Positions 1 to 11,379 of a stretch of DNA of 64,000 nt are shown piece by piece. The number at the start of each line of letters is the position of its first letter. The stretch's first letter is position 1. Where the stretch lies: NCBI RefSeq assembly GCF_026151205.1, contig NC_087077.1, positions 14,916,983 to 14,980,982 on the forward strand, written 5' to 3'. Source of the DNA: Bolinopsis microptera (lineage: Eukaryota > Ctenophora > Tentaculata > Lobata > Bolinopsidae). The position numbers and the translations under genes were made by a program. The notes beneath the pieces are model-generated. The model ran no database searches and was not told the origin of the DNA. It saw nothing but the letters and a program-made list of their open reading frames with translations.

Positions 1-693
1 CGTGTAAGTATAGTTTTTACGGAATGTAGAAACAACTATTCGTAATCACGTGGAATGTAGACACAACTACTCTTAGAAACTGACATGGTGAGATGTTTTT
101 ACTCAAGTAACAAATTATAGTTATAGATTGAAAACACAACTTTGGTTCATTTGGGCATTTATTGATTCCTCCTCACCCCACTTGCCACTTTACGGCCTTT
201 ATCTTAACACAGTTTCCCCGGCATCCACTTCCTGGAGGGTTGCCAACAGAGGCAGCATTCCAGAGGCATCTTCAATATCATTTAGGCAGGGTATTCAATA
301 TTGTAAATTTTATAACATTAGATTACTATGTGTGTACAAGCTAAAATGCCTGCAAACTGTATTATCCAAACGTAACCTAAGTTACTGAATTTTAATCTGT
401 TGAGGAATTTGAGGGATTGAGACCCAGCTTACCAAGATTCACTCCATTTGTTTTTTTTATAAATATCAATGACGGCCATATATCGATCAGATCATTACTT
501 TAACTTATAATGAGACAACTGTTTATAAATGGTTCCACGGCAGCTGCATTAAGACAACATGTCGAACTTAAATAGACACATTTTGGTTTGACAGCCGTAA
601 GGACTAAAGAATATGAAAAAAAAATCGTGTCTGACATCCCTGTAGACAGGCCGGTGTACAGTGTACACTGTATAGTCTACTGGGTAGTGGCCA
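1..693. other. Intergenic, no gene seen
   Basis: I find no open frame with protein-like composition on either strand. The 3' exons of the ZFYVE21-like gene, which runs leftwards from 3025, could lie here or beyond the window edge. I could not recognise its C-terminal domain here. Confidence 0.4.
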
Positions 694-1463
694 TTATAAA
701 CCCCTCCGGGATAGAATAAGATTCTGATAATCCCGGCTCCCGCTAAATAGATTTTGATAATCCCGGCTCCCGCTGTTAGTTTTTTCCCGCTGAATGAATA
801 ACCCCGGCATAGTTTCTATAACCCCGCCCCGCTAATTTGGCTCAACAAGATTTGTTTTGTTTTGATATTCCATGAAAATTTCAACCGCGCACTGTCACGT
901 GTTTTGATGATGTGTATCACGTGACTAACTACTACGACGCGCATTGGTAAAAAATGTCACGTGACCTATGGCTTAACGTAAGAACTATAAATACACTTGA
1001 TCTACGTATCGGTCTAATTGCAGGCGCTGGCAAAACTCCAGCACACTGCTTACATTACTTAAACTCTTACATTAATTGGACCAGTTCCAGAACTTGTCTC
1101 GACGGTTACATTTGATTTTGTCCGGTTAATTTTGTCGTGTTTGATATAAGCCATGTATTATAGTCGTCTACTTTGATGAACTTCATGACACGATATCATT
1201 ATTGGCTCCACCTTTTATCGCTTGCCAGGCTTAATTCGACACCCCTTATCGATATTCATTCAACGTTCTGACGCTTACTGAGGAATAATGTTTAGATATA
1301 ACGCCAATTTCAAATGTCATAGTACCTTAGTTGTACTTGTATTACTATTTATTTGGTAGTCCCCAATTCCATTCCATATTTTCCATACTGATCTCATATA
1401 GCTAGAATTAAGAGTAAAATGTCAAATTTGTTGGACCTAGCACTAACCCGGAGGGGTTTATAA
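694..1463. mobile_element. 770-bp segment bounded by 17-bp perfect inverted repeats
   Basis: The sequence TTATAAACCCCTCCGGG at 694-710 is repeated exactly in inverted orientation at 1447-1463. Just inside the left end are two direct copies of a motif built on CCCGGCTCCCGC (about 731-774). No transposase-like frame is present, so this would be non-autonomous. The interior near 890-990 carries three CACGTG E-boxes, an ATTGGT (inverted CCAAT) and a TATAAATA. I saw no clear target-site duplication, so the exact ends are an inference. Confidence 0.55.
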
Positions 1464-1645
1464 CACATAACACCGGCACGCTTAAGTTATATTAAAATAA
1501 CCCCTCGTGCTAAAGCACGTCGGGGTTATTTTCATAATAATCCCTCGTGCTTCGCACTCGAAATTATTATAAATTTTTCCCGCGCGTCGCGGGAAAAATT
1601 GAAATATAATCCCTGCGCATGCCGGGGTTATGTGTGTTATATTAG
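1459..1645. mobile_element. Miniature inverted-repeat element made of four consecutive hairpins
   Basis: Imperfect terminal inverted repeats of about 20 bp (near 1460-1478 and 1621-1643) bound the segment. Inside are hairpins at 1494-1532 (stem AAAATAACCCC plus CGTGC), 1534-1570, 1572-1600 (a perfect 13-bp stem AATTTTTCCCGCG around a CGT loop) and 1605-1632. It overlaps the right end of the 694-1463 inverted repeat and may be nested in it. It encodes nothing. Confidence 0.6.
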
Positions 1646-2569
1646 TGGCAAGTCCCCATACATCGTGGTCCGGTAGTTTCATTGTGTCCTAATATTAGCA
1701 TTTCGGCTACTGCTCGGTAAATATTATATACAATGTAACCTCTCTACTATACCGGGCCTCTCGGGGAAATGAAAAGTATATTATTACATACAGAAGTTAA
1801 CTAAGATCTAGTAAATATCACATGTTGTTGACCATAATGGTACCGTATCTCCTTATAACCCTCATGGAACACAGGTCAAATTGGCAGTTATAACAGATGT
1901 TGCTAGTTAGGAGTGACTAAAGTTACAACCTTACATAATGTACTGCAACACATCTTTCGACGTCAGACATGATGGTGATATCTACAAAAGTATAAATATA
2001 CAAATATACCTATTAGCCTTAACTTAGAATATTTTTATTAAATATGCTATAGTATATGCAGTAACATCCGTCATCCTGTATTGAAACGATAGGTGGAGTA
2101 TAATGTCTGATATAATACTAATAACTATACATTAATAAATAATACATTGTTATTTATCATTATTCATCATTTAAGTTCCCCTATTTCGAGATGTCAGCTG
2201 AGAGATAACGTACACTGTATGCAGCATGTCTCTGCAATACACTCAAATTTCTATTTACTTGTGAAATGTGAACGCTGCTAGAGAACTCTTAATGCATGTG
2301 ATGTGTGTCACTCTGATACACGAAGATAAAAACTTAGCCTTCAGCAAATTAAGGTTCAATTTGTCATTATAAATACTACTATAAATACTACTATACGTAC
2401 ATGTAGACACTAGACAGTCAGTAACTGTAATATTTCATACCTTTTATAACAATTAGATAAACGATAAAGCAATGGTGATCTTAATATTAGATGTACGTGA
2501 TCGTATGTGATAGACTTGAGGAATTGAGGAATGTAACAATGTAACAATGAAACAGTGTAACAATCCTAC
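1646..2569. other. Non-coding, likely ZFYVE21 intron or 3' region
   Basis: This AT-rich stretch lies downstream, in the minus-strand sense, of the last recognised ZFYVE21 exon, so it should include its next intron. No further exon could be identified. Confidence 0.35.
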
Positions 2570-3025
2570 CTCGTCCATAAGAATAGGAACGACAGGATTA
2601 GTCTCGGAAGTGATTTGCAGTAATCCCCCATCTCCCCCTAACGACACCGTCCCCTCATCCCTTCCTCCTGTCTCAGTCTCCACTATCAGCTGCTCCCCAG
2701 TCTTCAGCTTCATCTGGTAGTTGTTAAAATAGTCGTTCTCCCAGCGTGCAATTTTCTGGCACTTGCCACACATCCTTACTGGATCTATAAAGCGCAAGCG
2801 CATTGGGATCACCTTCTCTGTAGCGCAGTCTCCACAATACACGCCCCCACAGCGCCTACAGTGGTGCTTTCTGTTGAACAAGCCAAACATTTTGTTGCAC
2901 CCAACACACGCTCTGAAGTTGTCATCAGGTGCCCAGGCCGGCTCATCCAGCTCCAGGAACCCTTTCTTACCGTGCCGGTCTATCATCCTCATCCCTGACT
3001 TAGATGTTACTAGGATCATATCCAT
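2570..3025 (-). CDS. ZFYVE21: ZFYVE21-like FYVE zinc-finger protein, N-terminal coding exon (partial gene)
   Basis: This is a single long exon of 152 codons ending in phase 0 at a GT donor (GTAGGA at 2569 downwards). Residues about 31-90 form a FYVE finger: W31-A-P-D34, the basic core RKHHCRRCG (52-60), and four cysteine pairs (C40/C43, C56/C59, C64/C67, C86/C89). FYVE fingers bind PtdIns3P on endosomes. The flanks match ZFYVE21 specifically: 'SGMRM' before the finger, 'DEPAWAPD', 'DPVRMC', and an acidic linker leading toward its C-terminal PH-like domain. In vertebrates ZFYVE21 acts in focal-adhesion turnover. I chose M3025, since ZFYVE21 has a short N-terminus. An in-frame ATG at 3076 exists, but a splice-acceptor-like TTTAACCCCAG lies between them. 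The C-terminal exons were not found. Family call firm; orthology fairly sure. Confidence 0.85.
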
Positions 3026-3964
3026 CTTAGCTACAACAGGAGCTGGGGTTAAACAAGCAAAACAATGTGACAACATTTCAACGATAGTATAGTAGTTCTT
3101 TGAAGATTAATAAATTGAGTGATGTGCATGTTTTTAATGGGGCGGGCCATGCAGTTAACATTGTTTATCAAGTCATGATCTAATTATCTAATCACACCAA
3201 TTACAATGGCTAGCCTTATAATAGCTTGTAGAATGATCGCGTGTAACAATTTAATTGATGTATCTTTAAGAGCCTCTCTCCTTCTATTAAGTTATATGTC
3301 ATATGTGTAACTTAACAAGTGCATGTAGTTTTATGAATTATAAAGTGGCATCAATGTGAATAGACCCCTAAAACACATTTAATATACCACAATAACCAAA
3401 ATACGTTATACGGAATATAATGTACCTCTATTACTAGTATAAAAGGTACTTCTATTAGTAAGACCCAATAATGCGTTTAAATTGTATAATAATATTACAT
3501 GTAAAACAATAAACACAAGCTTAATAGCTTATATAAAACACCTACGAATGCAAGATATGCAGATTTAATGATATTATGACTTGTACAACTTTTCAATTTT
3601 CAATGGACAAAAATTTTCACAAACCGCAAGAACTCAAAATGAGTTGTCAAACAACGCAGTTTTTCCCAGTTTATACAAATTAAATAAAGGACATCATATC
3701 CTGCTATAAAATATTTTAATCACAAATACATCTAATAGAATAGTGTTCAGCTATCATTAATAACATTCTCAATATTAGGACATAATTTATTGTGAGTTCC
3801 ATGTAAACTCTATTTACAAAATATGTCATAAAGCATAAAATATTTGAAAGCAGACAGTCTGAAATTTAACATTACATGAATGAGTCAATATCACTAGATT
3901 CAATTTGACGGCACGTCACGTGGCACGATATGACGTCACGTCACGTGGTGTGACGTCACGTGAT
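3026..3964. other. Intergenic between HSBP1 and ZFYVE21
   Basis: AT-rich with no recognisable exon. It should contain the ZFYVE21 promoter or trans-splice region near 3026-3100 and the HSBP1 3' UTR near 3800-3964. Confidence 0.4.
3908..3962. promoter_or_regulatory. Dense cluster of ACGTCACGTG motifs (CRE/E-box-like)
   Basis: Within 55 bp there are three CACGTG-containing ACGTCACGTG words and two TGACGTCA words in near-tandem array, directly after the HSBP1 stop codon. CACGTG is the bHLH/bZIP E-box core and TGACGTCA the ATF/CREB core. The position downstream of HSBP1 could make it a regulatory site for either neighbour or only a local repeat; function is an inference. Confidence 0.4.
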
Positions 3965-4737
3965 TTAGTGGTTAGGATCGTCAACACCGCTCTGGTGCAT
4001 GAGCTCCCCAACATTCCTCTCCAGCTCATCCAGCCTGACCCCCATCTCATCTATACGCCCTATTATTGAGTCGGACATCACTTGGAACTTACCTTGCTGA
4101 AATAATGATACAGTCAGGATTTTCCTCTCAGGTAAAATTTAAAAGTTTAAAGAATTTACTCGACAAAACCGAACTTGTTTCCGAAACTAAACTGAAACTA
4201 GCTAATTTGGTTGAGCTAATGTGGAAATCAATTCAACGATGTAGCTACCGTAACAATTGATAAATTGTTACAAATATCGCTTAATATTTAAATTACAATC
4301 CAGTGAGAGCACAATATATTTTGTACCTTTGAAAGAAAGTCCTAGCCTGCAGTTTGCAGTAGGTGATTACAGAAATGGAGATTTGATATTAACGTAAAAG
4401 TTGTTCCCAAAATATGTTAAAATCCACGTGATAAACATATTAAATAGAACAAAATATGAAAGAATATATTTGATATAGGTTTAAGATAATATCTATTGTT
4501 ACTGTGATAATAATTGTACCCAAAATGGGTTTAATTCAAATTTCAACAACCAATCTAAGTCATGTTATGACAATGATAAGGAGTTCAAGTTTTGATTGGT
4601 GAAGTATAATTATAAAAACTGAACATTAATTTCAAATAAAGTTGTTACTATACCATATCAGTGAGCAGCTTATTCACCACCAGGGTCAAATCTTGCACAT
4701 TCTTTGTCTCCATCTTCTTTGAATCTATGTCAGCCAT
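3965..4737 (-). CDS. HSBP1: Heat shock factor binding protein 1
   Basis: Two exons: 4654-4737 (28 codons, phase 0, donor GTATAG) and 3965-4096 (43 codons plus stop, acceptor TTTCAG). The product is 71 aa against 76 in human. It is a single amphipathic coiled coil. The N-terminal part reads [13 protein letters not shown] and the second exon [20 protein letters not shown], matching the family's 'VQDLT..VQ.LL.QM..KFQ.MSD.IIGRID.M..RIDDLE' pattern through ELMHQSGV near the end. HSBP1 forms trimers or hexamers, binds the trimerisation domain of heat shock factor 1 and dampens the heat shock response. It is also related to the WASH subunit CCDC53. An AG (CTATTTAG) lies 17 nt before the ATG. I am very sure of this call. 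Confidence 0.93.
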
Positions 4738-4815
4738 AACAGTGATTGATTCTTCTAAATAGATGATTTTATGTTGATAACATTATTTTTTGAAACTAAA
4801 ATACCATGCTATCAG

Positions 4816-4890
4816 ATTTAAAGCAAACCACTTCAAAATTTACCCTCCAAGGGCTTCTGAAGGGTAAATTGTGAAGTGGTTTGCTTTAAT
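4816..4890. repeat. Fold-back hairpin, about 30-bp arms
   Basis: Arms 4816-4846 and 4861-4890 are near-perfect inverted repeats (core AAAGCAAACCACTTCA) around a 14-nt loop. It sits about 80 bp upstream of the HSBP1 start. This looks like a small fold-back or MITE remnant. Confidence 0.7.
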
Positions 4891-6099
4891 TCGGATTAAC
4901 AATGAAGTTTGCTATTAACCTGTCAAACTTATCACTTAAAGACGTGTTGGTCCAAAAGGCTACTATTGCAATTGTGACTGCCAACGGATTAGCCAGGAGT
5001 TATTATTAGTTGCCACCCTCTCTCTTTCCACTAAGACCCATTTCCACTGGGGTAGGGTCACAAGAAGAAAAGCAATGCTAATAAAAGATTCAAAGCATAA
5101 CAATTATAACTAATTGGTACAATATTCTGTTAATATATTAGTAAATTAAATTATTATTTATTATTATTCTGTAAATCCTTCATAACAATAGATAGCTTTA
5201 TGATTATAAATGCACACAATGTAGGAAGGGATTGTTGCATATTACATAACTGAATAAGATATTTTTTTCCCAATATATCTATATGGTTTGTCTAACCAGT
5301 GGTGTAACAAAGGGCCTCCCAGACCCCGCCTTGTGGGAGGGGGGCTATTTTTCAAACAAAGATTTTTATGAAAAATTGTAAGATTTGGTAAATAAATTGA
5401 CCATACCGGATGCTTTCAATAACTACTATGATTCAAGAAGGAAAAATTGTCCGATATGGCATCATAATGTATCTGAAAATGGCAATGATTGTGGATCATT
5501 CAGATGTCTTCCTAATCCTTTCCATCTGACTAGTCGTAGCCGAGCCAATGGACTATAGAAATATAATTAGGGTAACTCTTATGATCAGCTTATCTATGTT
5601 GGACGGGGTAGACTAGTTCCAGAACAATAATGTGGAAAGAGTGGGTCAGTACGAATCACTAAATCAGTGCCAAACGATTTTGAATTCTAGAACGGATCAG
5701 GTGAAAATTTGCAATCATTGGAAGGAATTTGTCATGCGAATAACCTGTTCACTGTGACCGACTAGTGAGGATTACGGGAGCATTCAAATCTGATTAGCAT
5801 CTCAGACTGGAATTAAACGCCTTGGTGTGGTAATGACAAGGCCATACAATTGAACTTCCTCCAATCACTATTTACACGACAGTAAGTAAAAGTTTATCTA
5901 GCAAGCATGATGTCAGTACGGGCTGGTAAAGCTTTATTGAGAGGGAAAGAAAATGTGGGTACATCTCAGACCCACTTTTTTTTAAATATATACACATAAT
6001 GTCACAATTACCCTAAAGTAAGTAAGTAAGTAAGTAAAGATTATGACATAACATCATCACAAGTGTCTACAAAATATCATAGCACTAAATAGAAAAATA
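4891..6099. other. Non-coding, upstream of the LINE
   Basis: No exon was recognised. A (TAAG)n microsatellite is at about 6016-6038. The 5' end of the LINE may begin somewhere after it, but I could not fix the boundary. Confidence 0.35.
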
Positions 6100-6275
6100 A
6101 TTTAAATAAGTTTTAATACTTTCAACACTACTATATAACAAATAATTTGAGGTTTTTACTGCGTTTTAAACGACGACCAACAGCTTTTAGTGGGTTTATC
6201 AAGTACTTTTCAGCACTTACCACTATATTTATTTGGTTTGAGTTAAAGTAGAGAGGTCTCAAATCCTTTACAGCA

Positions 6276-7493
6276 ATGGTTATCACTGATGTCTATGACA
6301 AGATGGAAAAGGAGTTAGAAATGTTAAACGACAGTTTAAAAGGTAAGAAGAAGTTGGATACTATAATTGCAGATTCTTTAGACTTACCCACAGGGAATAG
6401 CAAGCCGGATATGTTTGAAGTTATAAAGGAACTATACAGTTTCAGTAAGAGGGCCCTGTCACTACTGAAGACCAAGTCTAAACTAGACACACCTGCACCA
6501 CAGGAAGGGACAGCTACCAAGGCACTAGATATAGTGAGAAAGGAGCTAGCACAATTTAGACAAATTCTCATTGAGCACAATAAAGGTGGTCCAGATATTA
6601 TACCTGAGATTAAGACCAATCTCGGACCCAGTGAGACTCATACTTTAACTCTGGAAGGGCAGAATGAGGCAGATAAGATAACAGAAGAACTCTGGTCCTC
6701 AAAGGTGAAGAAACATGTCGCATCAATACTGCCCAGCATCCCTATTAAGGGGGTCTCAGGTGTCAAAGAAGGCACAGCAAGGTTAATATTCAAGAACAAG
6801 GAACTTATGGAGAAAGCTAAAGATGCTCTTAGTGTTGACTACAAAGTGTCTGCAAAATCCCACACCGTGACAATGCTTGAACCTAAGCTTACTATGTATG
6901 ATCTCAAGAGAGATTTTGAGTCATCTGAAGAATTGCGCCAGAGCATCCTTGATAAGAACAGTTCCATTAAGAGTTTAGTTGAAGATGAGAACAACACTTT
7001 CAAGGTTATTTTCCTGGAGAAAAACAAGACCTGGGCATGCCTACAAGTGTCAGTGAAAATCAGGCAGTCTATAAGGGAGTCAGGTGACTTTGTACACGCT
7101 GATCTTGGACAGTATAAAGTTAAGGATAGGTATCATGTAATCCAGTGCTTTGACTGTCAGAGCTTCGGACACATGAGTGGCAGTGATTACTGTAAGTGTA
7201 AGAAGTATAATGCCGACCCAGTGTGCTTCTACTGTGCAGGTGCCCACAAATCGAAAGATTGTGAGAAGAAAACGGCGGGCCGAAGATCTAGTATCAAGTG
7301 TACGAACTGCAGCAACAGTAAAGACAAGAATGTCAAAGATAAATGCAAGACACATTCTGCAGCTGACAGATTATGCCCATCTTATGTGAGAGAGCAGAGT
7401 TATATCATGGCCAGAACGAGCGGATGTGAAACATCAAAAAAATCTTATCTCCAGTGGGCAAAGATTCGACAAAGAGAGCTTGGGATAAACTAG
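6276..7493 (+). CDS. LINE ORF1 protein (gag-like, CCHC zinc knuckles)
   Basis: A 405-aa intact frame. The N-terminal half is charged and probably helical; the central part (about residues 135-280) may be an RNA-binding or oligomerisation region. The C-terminal part carries zinc-knuckle motifs CFDCQSFGHMSGSDYC (C-x2-C-x4-H-x6-C) and CFYCAGAHKSKDC (C-x2-C-x4-H-x4-C), followed by a third cysteine cluster. Such proteins coat LINE RNA and chaperone target-primed reverse transcription. The stop overlaps the ORF2 start by 40 nt in another frame, so ORF2 would need reinitiation or frameshifting. The assignment rests on the knuckles and on the adjoining ORF2. Confidence 0.8.
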   Translation: MVITDVYDKMEKELEMLNDSLKGKKKLDTIIADSLDLPTGNSKPDMFEVIKELYSFSKRALSLLKTKSKLDTPAPQEGTATKALDIVRKELAQFRQILIEHNKGGPDIIPEIKTNLGPSETHTLTLEGQNEADKITEELWSSKVKKHVASILPSIPIKGVSGVKEGTARLIFKNKELMEKAKDALSVDYKVSAKSHTVTMLEPKLTMYDLKRDFESSEELRQSILDKNSSIKSLVEDENNTFKVIFLEKNKTWACLQVSVKIRQSIRESGDFVHADLGQYKVKDRYHVIQCFDCQSFGHMSGSDYCKCKKYNADPVCFYCAGAHKSKDCEKKTAGRRSSIKCTNCSNSKDKNVKDKCKTHSAADRLCPSYVREQSYIMARTSGCETSKKSYLQWAKIRQRELGIN

Positions 7494-9934
7494 TCTTAGC
7501 CACGTTTAATGTTAATCGTCTAGTGAACAAGACAGTAGAGGTTCTTGAGCACCTAACTGATGAGGGGGTTGATATCTGTTTTCTTCAAGAGACTTTTCTT
7601 AAGGAAGCAGATACTGCAAAGCTACAAGAGATACGAGATTTTGGTTGGGGTATTTTATCCAACCCAAGGAAGCATCGTAGTGGCGGAGGAATAGGTATGA
7701 TTTTCAATAAGAACCTTAAGTTGAAAAGCAACGGTAGAGTCAAGAAGTACAAGTCTTACCAAGTCATGGAAGTTGTACTTGAAACAAATAGTGGGATAAT
7801 CAGACTTATTGATGTGTATAGACCGCCTTACACCAAAAAGGCCAGGTACACCGAGTGCCACTTCTTGGAAGAATTCAGTGAATACCTGTGTGATTTGTCC
7901 GGTAAGCCAGGAACCCCGGTGATTGCAGGGGATTTTAATTTACATGTTGAAAGACCTAAAGATCTTTACCCCGCAAAGTTTCTTTCCCTTCTTGATCAGC
8001 TTGGTTTCATCCAATGTGTACCACTAGAAAGAACTCACAATCAAGGAGGAACTCTTGACCTCGTGATAACGACCAAAGTCTTTAAAGGCTCTATAACTTC
8101 TATCAACATTGTGGAATCTGGGACTAGATCAGATCGTTTTCTTGTTAAATTTGTAGTGTCTGTGAGCCTGAAGACCTCTTTGAATGATACTAGGGTGATG
8201 AACTACCGTGATTTTAAAAGTATTGTGGTTGAGGATTTTAAAGCAGATATTTTGGTTTCTGATCTCTGTAAAAGAGATGCTTGGTGCTCTGAGAGTCTTG
8301 ATGAGTCAGTTAAGATGTACAATAGTATTCTATTGAAACTTATGGACAAGCATTGTCCTGTGATCAGTAAGGAGATGAAGAGTGAAGACAAAGGTAAACC
8401 TTGGATGGATCAGGATCTGAAAGCTTTACAGAGGCAGAGGAGAGCAGCTGAGAGAGCCTGGAGGAAAGGCAAGGGACAGAAGGATATTTTTGTCAACCTC
8501 AGGAACAAATTTATTGTCATTGAGCGACAGAAGAGGATTACTTACAATAGAAAAGCCCTCTTAGCCTCTGCGGGAGATACGAAGGCTCTGTACAAGAAAG
8601 TTTATAGACTCACGGGTGAAACTACCCAAGAAAGGCCACATGGTAATGACACTAAAAAACTGGCAGAAAGTTTTAAAGTTTTCTTTGCGGATAAAGTGAA
8701 TGATATCGGACTTGGGATAGAAGATGAAGGAAGTCATATCGGAGGGAACTTGTCATCGTCAGAGAATCTTGAAAGCACCTATTCAGGGCCATCATTTGAT
8801 AAATTTCACTCCATCACTAGGCAGCACCTGTTACACACCATTTCTAAGATGTCTAACAAGTTTTGTAGCCTTGACCCTATTCCAACTTTCATGTTGAAGA
8901 AATGCTCTCAGGAGTTGGCACCGATCCTCCTGCACATAATAAACGGTTCTATGTTGCAAGGTGTGTTTCCAGCCGAGATGAAGACTGCACTGGTCAAGCC
9001 CACTATCAAGAAGAAGAATGCTGATCCAAATATTCTGAAGAATTACAGACCAGTCTCAAATCTTGCAGTTATGTCTAAACTGATTGAAAAGATTGTACTT
9101 GAGCAGTTAAACAATCACTTACATTTAAACAGCCTGCATTGCCCAGTTCAGTCTGGATACAGAGCGAACCACAGTTGTGAAACCCTGATGGTCAGGATGG
9201 CAGACGATATTCTTAAAGAAGTGCAGAAGAACAACATTGTGATTGTAGTCCTACTTGATCTCTCTGCTGCTTTCGACACGATTGATCATACAATCCTTCT
9301 TAAGAAGCTGGCAAAAGATTTTGGTATTAAGGACTCTGCATTGAAATGGTTTAGTTCATACCTCTCAGGCAGGTTTTTCAAGGTTAAGGTAGATGACTCA
9401 TTATCTGACTTCCTGTGTCTGTTGTTTGGGGTACCCCAGGGCTCTCTATTGGGACCTATCCTGTTCATCTTATACATTAAGCTGCTCCAGGAAATAGCTA
9501 GAAAGTATGGTCTCGATATTCAGCTTTATGCAGATGACTCACAACTTTATATAGCTTTCCACCCGATGAGACCCATGGAGCTGCAGAATGTCACTAGTAG
9601 GATCAACGACTGTCTGTCTGAAATCAAAGTATGGATGGTTAATAATTTCATGAAACTGAATGAGAGCAAGACAGAATTGTTAGTCATTGGAAAGCCTTTG
9701 GTACTGAAGAAGTTTGACCTTGAAATAACAATAAAGTTTGGTGACACCATTATTACACCAACTGTATGTAAAAACGATACCTGGAAGAGTCTTGGAGTGT
9801 TACTAGATGAATCTCTCAACATGGAAAGGCAGATTAACAACGTTAGGAAGAACTGTTGCTGGACAATGAACAATCTTAGAACTATCAGAAAGTATCTAGA
9901 TGAGAGAGTTAAGCTCATGCTGGTCAAACAACTG

Positions 9935-11379
9935 TAGCAATCATTTTATCAGTAGCAATCATTTTATCCCAGTAGCAATCATTTTATCTCAGTAGCAATC
10001 ATTTTATCTAGCTTATGCAACGGTTTAAATCGTCTCTTATCAGCTGTTTTATCAACTTTAACACAGCACCGTGCTGTACAGCCCGTTTGTTGTACAATTG
10101 ACAATGGAATTCAACGTAGCAGATCTACACACACAAGAGGAAGCTTTGCATTCATCAGTGGAAAAAGTTTTAAAAGCTGTCAATACTGCAAATACTGCGA
10201 AGAACGCTGTCAATATTGAAAAATTTGAGGAACTGAATCATGCAGCACTCATGAAATGTAACAAGGACACGATGGCAAAACTCATTGAGAACTTAACCAA
10301 ATCACTGATCAGTAACATTGTTTTATGCAAATCTGCAGCCGGTACCATCGATTATGTTAAGTCAGAACTGATAAAAGTGCAGAGAGAGCAGCTAAAATCT
10401 GTGCAGGAGACTGTTCAAACTGAGATTAAAACGGAGATGAAGACATGGAGCGAAATTGCCAGGAAAAACTGCGACAATAAAGCTCCAACTTTGAAGACAG
10501 TGAAGAAAGCAGTACAGTCTGCTGTTCAAGACGACACTCGGAGCAGGAACTTCATCGTCCACGGAGTTCTGGAGGATTACTCCACGTGCCCCGCTGATTT
10601 AGCAGATGAAGTACTGGACAAGATTTTGCAACACAATAACCACTCTGATATTGTAGCTGCTAATCGTATCGGTGTGAAGAAACGGGAGGATGGTAGGCCG
10701 AGGCCAATCAAAGTGACTATGAATAGTAACGAATCAGTGAAAGAGGCTCTCTCGAGAGCAAATCATTTGAAAAAGTCCCTCTGTACAACCTACCACAGCT
10801 GGTTCGTTGCTCCAGATAGAAACCGAGAGGAACAAGCAACACATAAAAAACTCGTAGCTCAATTAAAGGAGAAAATATCTGCTGAACCGTCGAAGTATCA
10901 CTATATTAACGACGGAAAAGTTTTGAGTGTAATGAATGCATATAAGAGATAATTAACTCAGATTAATCTGTTATCTTCTTTGTTGATTTGTGTGCAATTG
11001 GGCTGAGTTTAAGAGTTTAGAATAAAGTGCGTGATTTCGCTGAATTTCAAATTTGGTATAGCAACTCGTAGTGCAGACTTTTTGAGATCTGATGAAGTAT
11101 GGCCAACGGGATTGTTACTCATATAATTTCCCGTGATGATTTTTGGACCATACATTGCTGAATAGCAATCGTGAAGGAAGTCTCACCAGTAGGTTTTATT
11201 TAACTAGGCTAAGTTTTCATACGCATATTCTATAGACTATACATTTACTTACTATGATTTATTAAAGGTTAATTTCTGCCCGATGGGAGTGAGATATTGT
11301 TTGGTGTGTGAATTTTTTGATTTTATAAGTTGACTTGAAATCCCTTAAGGGTACCGGCAAAAAAAGCTGATTTCACAAC
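9935..11379 (+). mobile_element. ORF1-only 'half-LINE' inserted in the LINE ORF2
   Basis: The insertion splits a conserved coding stretch. The 8-bp sequence AACAACTG lies at both edges (9927-9934 and 11380-11387), and removing one copy plus the insert restores the ORF2 frame (..MLVKQL + IISKLDYC..). The 5' end is a fourfold tandem of about 19 bp (TAGCAATCATTTTATC core, 9935-10010). The only gene is an ORF1-type protein (10104-10952), followed by a 430-bp 3' region with no reverse transcriptase. This resembles mammalian HAL1 elements: non-autonomous, mobilised by a full LINE in trans. Confidence 0.8.
10104..10952 (+). CDS. LINE ORF1-type RNA-binding protein of the half-LINE
   Basis: A 282-aa intact frame from the ATG at 10104; a longer form from 10071 is possible. 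Residues about 1-140 are a charged helical region likely to form a coiled coil (KSELIKVQREQLKSVQETVQ). Then comes an RRM-like core, RNFIVHGVLEDYS ... ANRIGVKKREDGRPRPIKVT, and a C-terminal domain (HSWFVAPDRNREEQATHKKL ... YHYINDGKVLSV). This is the order coiled coil, RRM, CTD of L1/CR1-type ORF1 proteins, which trimerise, bind RNA and chaperone nucleic acids. It differs from ORF1 of the host LINE, which has CCHC knuckles instead. The frame has no stops or shifts, which suggests a young copy. Confidence 0.8.
   Translation: MEFNVADLHTQEEALHSSVEKVLKAVNTANTAKNAVNIEKFEELNHAALMKCNKDTMAKLIENLTKSLISNIVLCKSAAGTIDYVKSELIKVQREQLKSVQETVQTEIKTEMKTWSEIARKNCDNKAPTLKTVKKAVQSAVQDDTRSRNFIVHGVLEDYSTCPADLADEVLDKILQHNNHSDIVAANRIGVKKREDGRPRPIKVTMNSNESVKEALSRANHLKKSLCTTYHSWFVAPDRNREEQATHKKLVAQLKEKISAEPSKYHYINDGKVLSVMNAYKR

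Noticed and set aside
121-345. Possible C-terminal exon of ZFYVE21 on the minus strand
   Set aside because: One short stretch (SGML followed by hydrophobic residues) faintly resembles the family, but no convincing acceptor or phase match was found.
890-1000. Three CACGTG words, inverted CCAAT and TATAAATA resembling a promoter
   Set aside because: It lies inside a TIR-bounded repeat with no recognisable gene downstream. Mentioned only as a property of that element.
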